Of a stretch of 64,000 nt of DNA, positions 8,157 to 15,823 are shown piece by piece (position 1 is the first letter of the stretch; the number at the start of each line of letters is the position of its first letter). A program made the translations under genes and the position numbers. Origin of the DNA: Rugosimonospora acidiphila (GTDB lineage Bacteria; Actinomycetota; Actinomycetes; Mycobacteriales; Micromonosporaceae); contig NZ_BAABJQ010000013.1 in NCBI RefSeq assembly GCF_039543385.1, forward strand, positions 124,001-188,000. Direction: 5' to 3'. Under the pieces are notes generated by a model that saw only the letters and a list, made by a program, of their open reading frames with translations, made no database searches and had not been told where the DNA came from.

Positions 8157-8786
8157 TCAGCCGTAGGTGGGGTGCTGTGGCCAGCCGGGCGGCGAGTCCT
8201 CCCAGTCCTCCTGTCGCCCGTAGGGTGTCAGGTCGAGGATGTTGTTGATGAAGAGGAGCCGGTCCACGCCCCGCGCGGTGGTGTTGTAGGTGCGGTAGAC
8301 GTCCTGCCCGTCGCGCAGGAACACGCTGAACATGAAGCCGCCACCCGCCCCGCAGTCGTCCGCGAACGAGGTGCCGCGCGACGACACGAACGGCACCGTC
8401 CAGCCCCTCCGGGCCTTGTACGCCTCGATCTGGGCCAGCGGCATGTTGGACACGGTGACCCAGCTGACGCCGTACTCCGCCAACTGGCGCGGGCCGGCCT
8501 CGGGCAGGTTGTCGGTGAAGTTGGTGCAGCCGGGACAGTATTCGTCCGGGCCCCGGTCCATGAACTGGTAGACGGCCAGCTGGCTCCGGCCCTCGAACAG
8601 GTCGAGGAGGCTCCTCGGGCCGGCCGGGGAGTCGAACACATATTCCGTGGTGAACCTGGTCATCGGAAGGCGGCGGCGCCGCGCGGCGAGCGCGTCCAGC
8701 GCGCGGGTGGCCTCCTTCTCGGCCACCAGCAGGTCATCGCGTTCCCGTTGCCACTCCTCGGTCGAAACGATCTTCGGCATCTCCAT
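8157..8786 (-). CDS. DUF899 (thioredoxin-like) family protein
   Basis: A 209-residue cytoplasmic protein. Typical DUF899 features are visible: an N-terminal helical part with ERDDLLVAEKEATRALDALA, then MTRFTTEYVFDSPAG, LLDLFEGRSQLAVYQFM, and the CPGCTNF motif near residue 85, which sits where thioredoxins have CxxC. The later segment WTVPFVSSRGTSFADDCG is also conserved in the family. The family is assumed to have a thioredoxin-like fold, but no substrate is established. It lies just downstream of the acetyltransferase gene on the same strand with a 43-nt gap, so the two may be cotranscribed. Confidence 0.85.
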   Translation of the reverse strand: MEMPKIVSTEEWQRERDDLLVAEKEATRALDALAARRRRLPMTRFTTEYVFDSPAGPRSLLDLFEGRSQLAVYQFMDRGPDEYCPGCTNFTDNLPEAGPRQLAEYGVSWVTVSNMPLAQIEAYKARRGWTVPFVSSRGTSFADDCGAGGGFMFSVFLRDGQDVYRTYNTTARGVDRLLFINNILDLTPYGRQEDWEDSPPGWPQHPTYG

Positions 8787-8829
8787 GTGCCTATTGTCGA
8801 CCCGGAGTGTGACGGAATGCCCGCACCGC

Positions 8830-9369
8830 TCAGCCTGTCGGGACCCAGAATCGCAGCTTGACCCCGCGCTGATCCTCCAGGACCCCGCCGTTGTGCTCGA
8901 TGACCTTTCGCGAGGCGACGTTGTCCACGTCGCACGTGACCAGCGCGGAGTCGATGCCCAGCGTGCGGGCGACCGGCAGCGCCGCGCGCAGCATGGCGGT
9001 GGCGTGCCCGCGACGGCGCGCCGACGGGCGCACGTCGTACCCGATGTGCCCGCCGACCTCCAGCAGCCCCGGGGTCAGCCGGTGCCGGATCGCTATCCGC
9101 CCGAGATACTCTTCGCCGTCCACCCACCACAGGGTGGTCGACGGCACGTGCCCCGGCGGCTTCGGCGACTCCTCCAGGGCCAGGTCGCGCAGCCACCGCG
9201 TGTATGTTTCGAAGCTCTCGGCCTCCGACCAGCTGGGGGAGAAGCGCCGGATCTCCGCGCCCACCATCGAGTCGTCCTCGGCCGATCCGCGGCCCTGGGA
9301 CTGGAACTCGGCCATGGCGGCCAGAAATGAGCGGTGTACCCCTGCGGTGGGTGGGCTCAGTGCGGTCAC
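8830..9369 (-). CDS. GNAT family N-acetyltransferase
   Basis: A 179-residue protein with the GNAT core: a strand and loop IGYDVRPSARRRGHATAML, in which RRRGHA matches the acetyl-CoA pyrophosphate-binding motif (Q/RxxGxG/A), followed by the helix and SALVTCDVDNVASRKVIEHN, the usual motif B region ending in a conserved Asn. The substrate is unknown. The N terminus (about residues 1-25) is poorly conserved in character, and an internal Met at residue 19 could be the true start. Confidence 0.83.
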   Translation of the reverse strand: MTALSPPTAGVHRSFLAAMAEFQSQGRGSAEDDSMVGAEIRRFSPSWSEAESFETYTRWLRDLALEESPKPPGHVPSTTLWWVDGEEYLGRIAIRHRLTPGLLEVGGHIGYDVRPSARRRGHATAMLRAALPVARTLGIDSALVTCDVDNVASRKVIEHNGGVLEDQRGVKLRFWVPTG

Positions 9370-9503
9370 AATGTCGGTTCTACCGGCCGCCCCGCGGCGC
9401 GGTCAACCGACTTTGGCCCGGGGACGGCGACTGCGAAGGGGACGGCGACGGGAACGGCGACCGGCCGCCGGCTGATTCGCCGACGGCCGGAATCGCGCCA
9501 TCC

Positions 9504-9788
9504 TCAGATGTGCCAGATGGATCCGCCGCTGTTGCCGGACGCCATGCCGAGCACCACGCCGAACAGCACGAGGTCGATGACCCCCAGTACCACGCCGGCA
9601 ATCGACAGGCCCCTGCCGCTACCGCCGCGATTGGCGCGGCTCCACCCGATAGCTCCGAAGATGATTGCCAGCGGGCCGAGGATGATCTGCGCCAAGAAGA
9701 TTCCGACAATTCCAAGTACCAGACCGGCGATACCGAAGCCATTGGCGCGGGCCGGTACGCTCGTCGGTCTCTGCACTACATTCGACAT
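9504..9788 (-). CDS. Small membrane protein, DUF4190-like
   Basis: A 94-residue protein with two hydrophobic helices (GIAGLVLGIVGIFLAQIILG and LSIAGVVLGVIDLVLFGVVL) separated by a short basic loop WSRANRG. This two-helix GLVLGIVG pattern is that of DUF4190-type proteins, whose role is unknown. The start at 9788 is set by GGGAGGTGGCG a few bases upstream. The frame stays open upstream, but that part (MARQGFEPTIS) has the signature of a false reading across an old tRNA T-arm. Confidence 0.75.
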   Translation of the reverse strand: MSNVVQRPTSVPARANGFGIAGLVLGIVGIFLAQIILGPLAIIFGAIGWSRANRGGSGRGLSIAGVVLGVIDLVLFGVVLGMASGNSGGSIWHI

Positions 9789-10207
9789 CTCGCCACCTCC
9801 CGTGGTGGTGTCACGTCTGGCCCAACGGCAAATATCTCCGCTGGGCCAGCGCGGAAACCCTCCCGCTCGATGAACTCGCGGCCCGCCGCGCGGGCAGACC
9901 GAAATCGTGGGCTCAAACCCCTGTCGCGCCACGCATCCGGCCCGTTGCGGCGCGGATCGCGCGGGCGCCGCAAACCGCTCAGCTGACGCAATCTGCTCGC
10001 CCCGTCGCCCGTCGCCCGTCGCCCGTCGCCCGTCGCCCGTCGCCTGTCGCCTGCCGCTGGTCGCTCACCGCCCAGCGGGTGAGTCCGGGCTCGCGGCGGC
10101 TTGGGTCCCCTCGGCTACGGTCCCTTTCGCGCCCGAGCAGGCTGCCGGCGCACCGGGCCGGGCTGGCGTACGTGTGGCGGGTGCGGGTGCGGGTACGGAT
10201 GTGTGGC
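9789..10207. other. Intergenic region with tRNA-like scrap and heptamer repeat
   Basis: No gene is supported. On the plus strand about 9900-9932 reads GAAATCGTGGGCTCAAACCC then CTGTCGCGCCA, which resembles the 3' end of a tRNA (T-arm plus acceptor) but pairs poorly and has no matching 5' half. It may be a decayed tRNA or an old attachment site. The heptamer array follows at 10001. Confidence 0.4.
10001..10053 (+). repeat. Heptanucleotide CGTCGCC array
   Basis: About seven uninterrupted units of CCGTCGC, degenerating to CTGTCGC at the right end. A 7-bp unit is prone to slippage. It is 150 nt upstream of a small gene. Confidence 0.9.
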
Positions 10208-10450
10208 ATGAGCGCACAGAACAATGAGCGACATCGGGCACGGCGCAAGGCCGAGCACCTGCTGCCGGAGGAGCCCTCGCCCGGCGATCGCGTGAGCCGG
10301 GCGGAGTCCTTCTTCATCGACCCGGAGTTCCCCACCGCGTCGCCCACCGACATCCCGGGTCCCTTGCTGGAACGCCGCACCCCGGAGGGGGAGTCGCCCT
10401 CACCCGAGCCGCCGGATCGACCGCAGTCCCGCGGGCCCGAGGGCGGATGA
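10208..10450 (+). CDS. Small hypothetical protein
   Basis: An 80-residue hydrophilic protein beginning MSAQNNERHRARRKAEHLLP, with an acidic middle (SRAESFFIDPEFPTASPTD) and a Pro-rich tail. No family is recognised. TACGGA lies 8 nt before the ATG and no ribosome binding site is seen, which would suit a leaderless transcript. The frame extends upstream to 10079, but that part is Arg-rich and unlike a protein. It is convergent with the Nudix gene. Confidence 0.5.
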   Translation: MSAQNNERHRARRKAEHLLPEEPSPGDRVSRAESFFIDPEFPTASPTDIPGPLLERRTPEGESPSPEPPDRPQSRGPEGG

Positions 10451-10471
10451 GCCCGGCGGGGGAGGGCTGGC

Positions 10472-10879
10472 TCAGTCTTCGAGGTGCAGCGACAGCACCA
10501 GTGCGGCCGACGGCGCCAATTCCCGGTCGAGCACCTTGTCGCGGGGCACGAAGACCATCGCCTTCCCCTCGCCCAGTACGACGTCCTCCTGCCGGGCGTC
10601 CGTGGCGCCGCGGAACGCATGGATGGTGACAATGTGCGGGAAGCCGTCGTCGCGGGGGCGCAGCCCGCTCCACAGTGGAGACAACTCGCCCGCCGTCAGG
10701 CCGGTCTCCTCCAGCAGCTCCCGGCGGGCGGCCTGCTCCGGCGTCTCGCCCGGCTCGATCTGGCCGCCGGGCAGGGCCCACAGGTTCGGCGAGGAGGGCG
10801 CGTACTCGTCGCGCAGCTGCATGAGCACCGCGCCCGAGGGGTCGACGAGCACCACCACCGCGACCTCATAGCTGGCCAT
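10472..10879 (-). CDS. Nudix hydrolase
   Basis: A 135-residue Nudix-fold pyrophosphohydrolase. The Nudix box is complete: GQIEPGE, seven residues, then RELLEETGL, giving the metal-binding REUxEExGU helix near residues 40-60. The upstream strand YEVAVVVLVDPSGAVLMQLRD is typical of the family. The substrate (nucleotide sugar, dNTP or similar) is not predictable. The start MASYEVAV at 10879 is preferred over the upstream frame, which is low-complexity Arg/Pro sequence. Confidence 0.87.
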   Translation of the reverse strand: MASYEVAVVVLVDPSGAVLMQLRDEYAPSSPNLWALPGGQIEPGETPEQAARRELLEETGLTAGELSPLWSGLRPRDDGFPHIVTIHAFRGATDARQEDVVLGEGKAMVFVPRDKVLDRELAPSAALVLSLHLED

Positions 10880-10998
10880 CGGCGCAATGGTGCCACACGG
10901 CAGGTCCCGAGTGGCGCAAGCGCGCCGATGAGGACCGCTCCGGCCAGGGTGTCCGGCGAGGCCACGCACCGGCGACCGGCCGGGCCGGCGCGGCGCGG

Positions 10999-11820
10999 TC
11001 AGGGCTTGCGGCCGAGGGCGCAGAATTGGTAAACCTCGGGCACGGCGTCACGTTCCTCCGGGGTGACCCGCCACCGGGAGCACGAGACCGCTCCGGGTTC
11101 GAGCAGCTCCAGGCCGTGGAAGAAGCTCTCCAGATCAGCGCGGTCGCGCAGCGTTATCCGGGGCGTCGCGCTGGCGTTCCACTGCCGCACGGCGGCCTCG
11201 GACTCCTCCGGCCTGACCTCCTTGGTGGGAAACGCGATGGCCAGGTAGCTGCCCGACGGTACGGCGGCCATCAGCTCGTCGACGATCGCGCGCGCCTGCG
11301 CGTCGTCCTCGATGAAGTTCAGGATGCCCAGCAGGATGACCGCGACCGGCCGGGTGAAGTCCAGGGTGTCCTGGGCCGCCCGGAGCACCCGGTGGGTGTC
11401 GCGGGCGTCCGCGCCGAGATAGTCGGTGGCGCCCTCGGCCGTGCTGGTCAGCAGAGCGCGGGCGTGCGCCAGCACCAGCGGATCGTTGTCGGTGTAGACG
11501 ACCCGGCACTCGGGCGCGGCGGCCTGCGCGACCTCGTGGGTGTTGTTGGCGGTCGGCAGGCCCGCGCCCACGTCCAGGAACTGGCGGATGCCGGCCTCGG
11601 TGACGAGGTGGCGCACGGCGCGGATGAGGAACGAGCGGTCCGCCCGGGCGGAGGCGACGATATCGGGGAGGAACTCCCGGATGGCGTCGCCGACCTCCCG
11701 GTCGGCGGCGAAGTTGTCCTCGCCGCCGAGCCAGTAGTTCCAGATCCTGGCGGTGTGCGCCACGCTCGTATCGAGCGTCGGCGGGAGTTCGGCGCTGGCC
11801 TCGGGCGTGCTGTCGGTCAC
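10999..11820 (-). CDS. DUF574 SAM-dependent methyltransferase-like protein
   Basis: A 273-residue protein of the actinobacterial DUF574 (methyltransferase 19) family. Visible hallmarks are ARIWNYWLGGEDNF near residue 25, FLIRAVRHLVTEAGIRQFLD, the glycine motif DVGAGLPTANNTHEVAQ, VVYTDNDPLVLAHARALL and AVILLGILNFI. The natural substrate of the family is not known. The GTG at 11820 is chosen because AAGGTGG lies 5 nt upstream; the frame is open further but would translate the 16-bp repeat array. This family is strongly amplified in Streptomyces and relatives, consistent with the host. Confidence 0.87.
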   Translation of the reverse strand: MTDSTPEASAELPPTLDTSVAHTARIWNYWLGGEDNFAADREVGDAIREFLPDIVASARADRSFLIRAVRHLVTEAGIRQFLDVGAGLPTANNTHEVAQAAAPECRVVYTDNDPLVLAHARALLTSTAEGATDYLGADARDTHRVLRAAQDTLDFTRPVAVILLGILNFIEDDAQARAIVDELMAAVPSGSYLAIAFPTKEVRPEESEAAVRQWNASATPRITLRDRADLESFFHGLELLEPGAVSCSRWRVTPEERDAVPEVYQFCALGRKP

Positions 11821-11844
11821 GGGGGCCACCTTCTGGCTCGCGTC

Positions 11845-11930
11845 GGCAGTGCTGGGCCCGGCAGTTGCTGGATTCGGGAGTTGCTGGGTTCGGCAGTTGC
11901 TGGGCTCGGCAATGCTGGGACTCGGCAGTG
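11845..11930 (-). repeat. 16-bp tandem repeat array
   Basis: About 5.4 units of GGCAGTTGCTGGGTTC on the plus strand, directly upstream of the methyltransferase start, where its promoter should be. Copy-number change would move the promoter relative to the gene. Confidence 0.85.
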
Positions 11931-11988
11931 ATGCAACGTAGCCTATCGATGGCTCGGGCACCCGGCCACCCGCAACGGCGCGGCGGGC

Positions 11989-12918
11989 CTACGGCACGAC
12001 GGTGAACTGCGCGGTCTGGCCGTGCGCCAGGTGGGGCAGGCCGTCGGGCGCGGGGATGAAGTCCACCAGCGTGTACACGCCCGGCCGCACGTTGACCAGG
12101 GACAGCTCCTGGGCCCCGTTGTCCTGGCCGATCGTGACCGCCTGGTCCTGGGTGACGCCGCCGGTGAGGATGTCCGCCCCCGTCTTGCCGGGAGGCAGGC
12201 GCAGCAGGATGGCCTCGTGCCGCTCCCGCCCGACATCGTTCAGCCGCAGGACGAGATCGCCGTGCGGAGCGCGTAGCCGGTGGCGGTCGAGGTCGAAGAA
12301 GTACTCGCCCATCCGCACGTTCAGCGTGGCGCTGGGGTGGGGGATCGGCGAGGCGAGGGCCTGGAGTCCGTCGACCTTGAGGAATCCGTCCGCCGGGTCC
12401 GGCCACCACACCAGCCGTTCGTGCGCCAGCCGGTGGCCGTAGGCCAGGTAGTGGACCTCGGTCACGAAGCTCCCATCGGCGTACGCGTCGACGGCGTCGA
12501 TGCGCAGATCCGCGACGGTCAGGCCGCCGAGGATCGCGGGCACCTGGTAGTAGCTCTGCTGGCCCATGAAGCTTTCCACGAAGTACGGACTGAACAGCGT
12601 CGCGGCGTGCAGCTGGTCGCCGCCGTCCAGGCAGGCGACGTAGTTGTCGACGGCCGCCCGCAGCCGGACCAGTTCGGCGCGATCGGGCCGGTGCGGGAGT
12701 CCCGCGGGTGCGGCGGCGCTGGACGGGTCGACGACCAGCGGCGCACCCTGTGGCGGAAGCGGCGGCTCGGCGCAGGTCTGGTGGTGCGCCGGGGCGGCCG
12801 GGGCGGACGCGGCGGATGCGGGTACGGCCGACAGGCAGAGCGCCGCGCCCGTCCCCACCGCCACGGCGGCTCTCGCGACCGCCCGCCAATTCGGTCCGTG
12901 GTTCGCTGATGCGCGCAC
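11989..12918 (-). CDS. Secreted protein with C-terminal cupredoxin-like domain
   Basis: A 309-residue exported protein. The GTG at 12918 has GGAGGT 6 nt upstream. A signal peptide follows (VARAAVAVGTGAALCLSAVP, cut near ASA). Residues about 75-185 form an alpha/beta region with YVACLDGGDQLHAATLFSPY that may be NTF2/SnoaL-like. The C-terminal 90 residues (LRLNDVGRERHEAILLRL to GVYTLVDFIPAPDGLPHLAH) resemble the cupredoxin-type domain of secreted actinobacterial proteins, but the Cys copper ligand is absent, so metal binding is unlikely. The function is unknown. It is a single gene with its own spacing from its neighbours. Confidence 0.72.
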   Translation of the reverse strand: MRASANHGPNWRAVARAAVAVGTGAALCLSAVPASAASAPAAPAHHQTCAEPPLPPQGAPLVVDPSSAAAPAGLPHRPDRAELVRLRAAVDNYVACLDGGDQLHAATLFSPYFVESFMGQQSYYQVPAILGGLTVADLRIDAVDAYADGSFVTEVHYLAYGHRLAHERLVWWPDPADGFLKVDGLQALASPIPHPSATLNVRMGEYFFDLDRHRLRAPHGDLVLRLNDVGRERHEAILLRLPPGKTGADILTGGVTQDQAVTIGQDNGAQELSLVNVRPGVYTLVDFIPAPDGLPHLAHGQTAQFTVVP

Positions 12919-13011
12919 TGCTGCACCTCCAGGAACGGTGAGCTCAGGGGTAGCGAGCCTGTCCATGGACGGTACGGGCGCGGGTGCCCGACATACATCC
13001 GGGTGTATCCC

Positions 13012-14115
13012 TTAAGGGCCGGCGACCGCCTCCCGGGACGCGGCGCCCGTCCGGGGTGCGGTGCCTGTCCCGGGTGCGGTGCCTGTCCCGGGTGCGGTGC
13101 CGCCGCTCGCTGAGAAGCGGCGACGGTACGTGGCGGGCGGGACGCCCAGGTGCGCGACGAACGCCCGGCGCAGGCTCTCGTCGCTGCCGAAGCCGCTGCG
13201 CGCGGCGGCCGAGGTGACGGTGTGCCCGGCGTCGAGCAGGGTCTGTGCGGCCTCCAGCCGGATGCGTTCGATGTGCCGGGCCGGCGAGGTGTCCAACTCC
13301 TGCCGGAACAGCCGGGTCAGGTGCCGGACGCTGAGGCCGGCGGCGGCCGCCAGTTCGGGTACCGAGTAGTGCCCGGCCGGGTCGGCGGCCACGGTGTCCA
13401 GCAGTTCGCGCAGCGGCCGGCTGCGCGGCTTCGGCACCCGCGACGGCGCGGAGAACTGGGACTGTCCGCCCGGGCGTTGCAGAAACACCACCAGCGACCG
13501 GGCCACGTCCCGGCTGAGCCGGCCGCCGTGATCCTCCTCAACCAGCGCGAGCGCGAGGTCGATGCCCGCCGTGACGCCGGCCGAGGTGGCGATCGGCCCG
13601 TCGGTGACGAAGATGGCGTCGGGCTCCACGGTGATGGCGGGGTGGCGGCGCGCCAGCGTCTCGGCGTGCCGCCAGTGGGTGGTGGCCCGGCGTCCGTCCA
13701 GCAGTCCGGTGGCGGCGAGCAGGAACGCGCCGGTGCACACGGACACGACCCGCCGGCCCCGCGCCGCCAGCCGGGTGGCCGCCGCCACGAGCGCCGGGTC
13801 GAGGCCGGCGACGGTCAGCGCGTCGGCGCCCGGCAGCAGTACGGTGTCGGCGCCGCCCGCGTCCATCTCCGCTGACGCCTCCGCTGACGCCTCCGCCGGC
13901 GCCACCGTCTCCGCCACCGGGCCGTCGACCTCCAGGCGTACCCCGGTCGAGGTGCGCACCGGCCGGCCGTCCGGTGAGTGCAGCGACACCTCGTAGCGGG
14001 CCCCGAACCGGTTGGCCTCCGCGAAGACCTCCGCCGGCCCCGCCACGTCTAGCAGGGTGACGCCCGGAAAGGCGAGCATTGCTACGCGGTGTATGTGAAC
14101 TGACTGGATTGTCAT
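13012..14115 (-). CDS. GlxA-type regulator: DJ-1/PfpI domain plus AraC HTH
   Basis: A 367-residue transcription regulator. The N-terminal half is a DJ-1/PfpI (amidotransferase-like) domain with MLAFPGVTLLDVAGPAEVF and the nucleophile-elbow segment SVCTGAFLLAATGLL. The C-terminal part has two AraC helix-turn-helix units, VPELAAAAGLSVRHLTRLFR and VTSAAARSGFGSDESLRRAF, ending in the conserved GVPPATYRRRF. The tail is an in-frame 18-bp repeat (APGTGT units). It is divergent from the HD-domain gene with a 137-nt gap, and this pairing suggests it controls that gene. The ATG at 14115 is preferred; the upstream frame overlaps the neighbour's promoter. Confidence 0.88.
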   Translation of the reverse strand: MTIQSVHIHRVAMLAFPGVTLLDVAGPAEVFAEANRFGARYEVSLHSPDGRPVRTSTGVRLEVDGPVAETVAPAEASAEASAEMDAGGADTVLLPGADALTVAGLDPALVAAATRLAARGRRVVSVCTGAFLLAATGLLDGRRATTHWRHAETLARRHPAITVEPDAIFVTDGPIATSAGVTAGIDLALALVEEDHGGRLSRDVARSLVVFLQRPGGQSQFSAPSRVPKPRSRPLRELLDTVAADPAGHYSVPELAAAAGLSVRHLTRLFRQELDTSPARHIERIRLEAAQTLLDAGHTVTSAAARSGFGSDESLRRAFVAHLGVPPATYRRRFSASGGTAPGTGTAPGTGTAPRTGAASREAVAGP

Positions 14116-14252
14116 AATACGCCGGCCTTTTGTGATGTCCTGATCCGTGGACAGTGTGGCCGGAAGGACATGGTGGCGCGGCGGCGCGGGCCGGCACAGT
14201 GAGCCACGACCCACCGCCGGTGGGCGCCGCGCCAATTCGCAAGGAGAGACCC

Positions 14253-14891
14253 GTGACCGAGACCATCGCCGGAGTCGAGATCCCGGACAGCCGCCTGGTC
14301 GCCGAGGCGACCGAGTTGGTCCGCGAGGCGGCGTCCCCGCTGCTGTTCCACCACTCGCGCCGGGTCTTCCTGTTCGGCACGCTGGTGGGCCGGCGGCGCG
14401 GCCTGCGCGCCGATGCCGAGTTGTTGTACGTCGGCGCCATGTTTCACGACCTCGGCCTGACCGACCGGTACCGGACCAGCGGTCAGCGGTTCGAGATCGA
14501 CGGTGCCGACGAGGCCCGCCGGTTCCTCGCCTCGCACGGCATCGACGAGGACTCGGCGCGCCGGGTCTGGACCGGGATCGCGCTGCACACCACGCCGGGC
14601 ATCCCGCGGTTGATGGAGCCCGAGGTCGCCCTCGTCACCGCGGGGGTGGAGACCGACGTGCTGGGCATCGGGTACCACGACCTCGACCCGGGGGCGATCG
14701 AGGCCGTCACCGCCGCCCACCCCCGCCCGGACTTCAAGCGGCAGATCCTTGAGGCGTTCACCAACGGGTTCCGGGACCGCCCCGACACCACCTTCGGCAC
14801 CGTCAACGCCGACGTCCTGGCGCACTTCGTGCCCGGCTTCACCCGCACCGACTTCGTCGAGGTCATCCAGTCCAACGCGTGGCCCGAGTAG
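14253..14891 (+). CDS. HD domain-containing protein (cyanamide hydratase-like)
   Basis: A 212-residue metal-dependent phosphohydrolase-fold protein. The HD signature is seen as LFHHSRRVFLFG (first His), then YVGAMFHDLGLT (the HD doublet), with further candidate ligands in IALHTTPG and a late conserved Asp. The order and spacing resemble small HD proteins annotated as cyanamide hydratase-like, but the substrate is not known. GTG at 14253 has AAGGAGA 5 nt upstream. It is divergent from the GlxA-type regulator, which probably controls it. Confidence 0.83.
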   Translation: MTETIAGVEIPDSRLVAEATELVREAASPLLFHHSRRVFLFGTLVGRRRGLRADAELLYVGAMFHDLGLTDRYRTSGQRFEIDGADEARRFLASHGIDEDSARRVWTGIALHTTPGIPRLMEPEVALVTAGVETDVLGIGYHDLDPGAIEAVTAAHPRPDFKRQILEAFTNGFRDRPDTTFGTVNADVLAHFVPGFTRTDFVEVIQSNAWPE

Positions 14892-14911
14892 GGGCGGCGA
14901 CCGCCGACCGC

Positions 14912-14956
14912 TTGTCATTCCGTGCGAATCGCACGTACTATCTGTGCGATGCGCAC
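14912..14956 (+). promoter_or_regulatory. Promoter and double operator of the leaderless marR gene
   Basis: TTGTCA (14912-14917) and TACTAT (14936-14941) are separated by 18 bp and make a good -35/-10 pair. The ATG at 14949 lies 7 nt after the -10 box, so the message should begin at the start codon. Two short palindromes overlap this: GTGCGA-A-TCGCAC (14922-14934) in the spacer and GTGCG-ATG-CGCAC (14944-14956) across the start codon. This layout suits autorepression by the encoded MarR protein. Confidence 0.7.
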
Positions 14957-15461
14957 GGATAATGATGACGCGAGCGACCCGGCCGGCGGCGGGCCCGCGC
15001 TGTTCCAGCTGGTCCGGTTCTGGTCGCGACGGTGGGCCACCGGGGTGCTGCCGGACGGCGGGGACGATGCCGGCCAGGTCGGTCACATCCTTCTGCTCGA
15101 AGCCATCGACGCGGCGGGCGGCGACGGCCCGGCTCAGATCGGCGCGGTCGCCGTCGAACTCGGGCTCGACCGGTCCAATGCCAGTCGCATGCTCGCCTCG
15201 GCGGTGTCGGCCGGGCTGGTGACCAAGTCGGTGTCACCGGAGGACGCGCGGCGTGCCGAGCTGGCCATCACCCCGGCCGGCCGGCGGCTGCTCGCCGTCG
15301 CACGCGACTGGCAGCAGCGCACCTTCGCGGAGTTGGTGGCGGACTGGCCGGCCCGGGACGCGCGCCGGTTCGCGTCATACCTCGTGCGCCTGGCCGCGCA
15401 ACGGACTCCGGCCGCGCAACCGACAGCGGCCGCACAACCGACACCAGAGGAGACCCGATGA
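14949..15461 (+). CDS. MarR family transcription regulator
   Basis: A 170-residue winged-helix regulator. The helix-turn-helix is at about residues 60-90 (IGAVAVELGLDRSNASRMLA), followed by the wing SAGLVTKSVSPEDARRAELAITPAG, in which DxR is the MarR DNA-contact motif. The start at 14949 is supported by the promoter 7 nt upstream and the absence of a ribosome binding site; an upstream ATG at 14922 would fall within the promoter spacer. Its stop overlaps the next start (ATGA), so the VOC gene is translated with it. The C terminus is a PTAAAQ repeat. Confidence 0.88.
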   Translation: MRTDNDDASDPAGGGPALFQLVRFWSRRWATGVLPDGGDDAGQVGHILLLEAIDAAGGDGPAQIGAVAVELGLDRSNASRMLASAVSAGLVTKSVSPEDARRAELAITPAGRRLLAVARDWQQRTFAELVADWPARDARRFASYLVRLAAQRTPAAQPTAAAQPTPEETR

Positions 15462-15823
15462 GCGTCGTACTCAATCACACCATCGTGCCGGCGGCCGACC
15501 GCCACCGTTCGGCCCGACTGTTCGCCGAGCTGATCGGTGTGGCGCCAGGCGCGCCGGCCGGCCCGTTCGTGCCGGTACGCGTCAACGACGACCTCACCCT
15601 CGACTTCGACGACCGGCTCGGCGGCCGGCCCGGTCACTACGCGTTCCTCGTCGACGACGCCGCCTTCGACGCGGCCCTCGATCAGGCGAAGCGGTCCGGC
15701 CTGGAGTGGGGCTCCGCGCCCCGGACGAGCGACCGGCGGATCAACCACCTCGGCGGCGGCCGGGGCGTCTACGTCCGCGACCCCGCCGGGATCGCCTACG
15801 AGTTCTTCACCGCCGTGCCGTAG
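15458..15823 (+). CDS. VOC (glyoxalase/bleomycin-resistance fold) protein
   Basis: A 121-residue vicinal-oxygen-chelate fold protein, one beta-alpha-beta-beta-beta module pair: LNHTIVPAADRHRSARLFAE at the start and GRGVYVRDPAGIAYEFFT at the end, the usual RDPDG-type turn and a final Glu metal ligand. The His in LNHT would be the first ligand. The start codon overlaps the MarR stop by four bases, with AGAGGAGA upstream. Being coexpressed with a MarR regulator suggests a role in dealing with a small toxic molecule, but this is inferred. The 3' end overlaps the convergent membrane-protein gene by 28 bp. Confidence 0.85.
   Translation: MSVVLNHTIVPAADRHRSARLFAELIGVAPGAPAGPFVPVRVNDDLTLDFDDRLGGRPGHYAFLVDDAAFDAALDQAKRSGLEWGSAPRTSDRRINHLGGGRGVYVRDPAGIAYEFFTAVP

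Noticed and set aside
9504..9932. N-terminal extension of the small DUF4190-like protein (MARQGFEPTIS...)
   Set aside because: A strong ribosome binding site sits before the internal ATG at 9788, and the extension has the GFEP signature of a false reading across a T-arm-like sequence.
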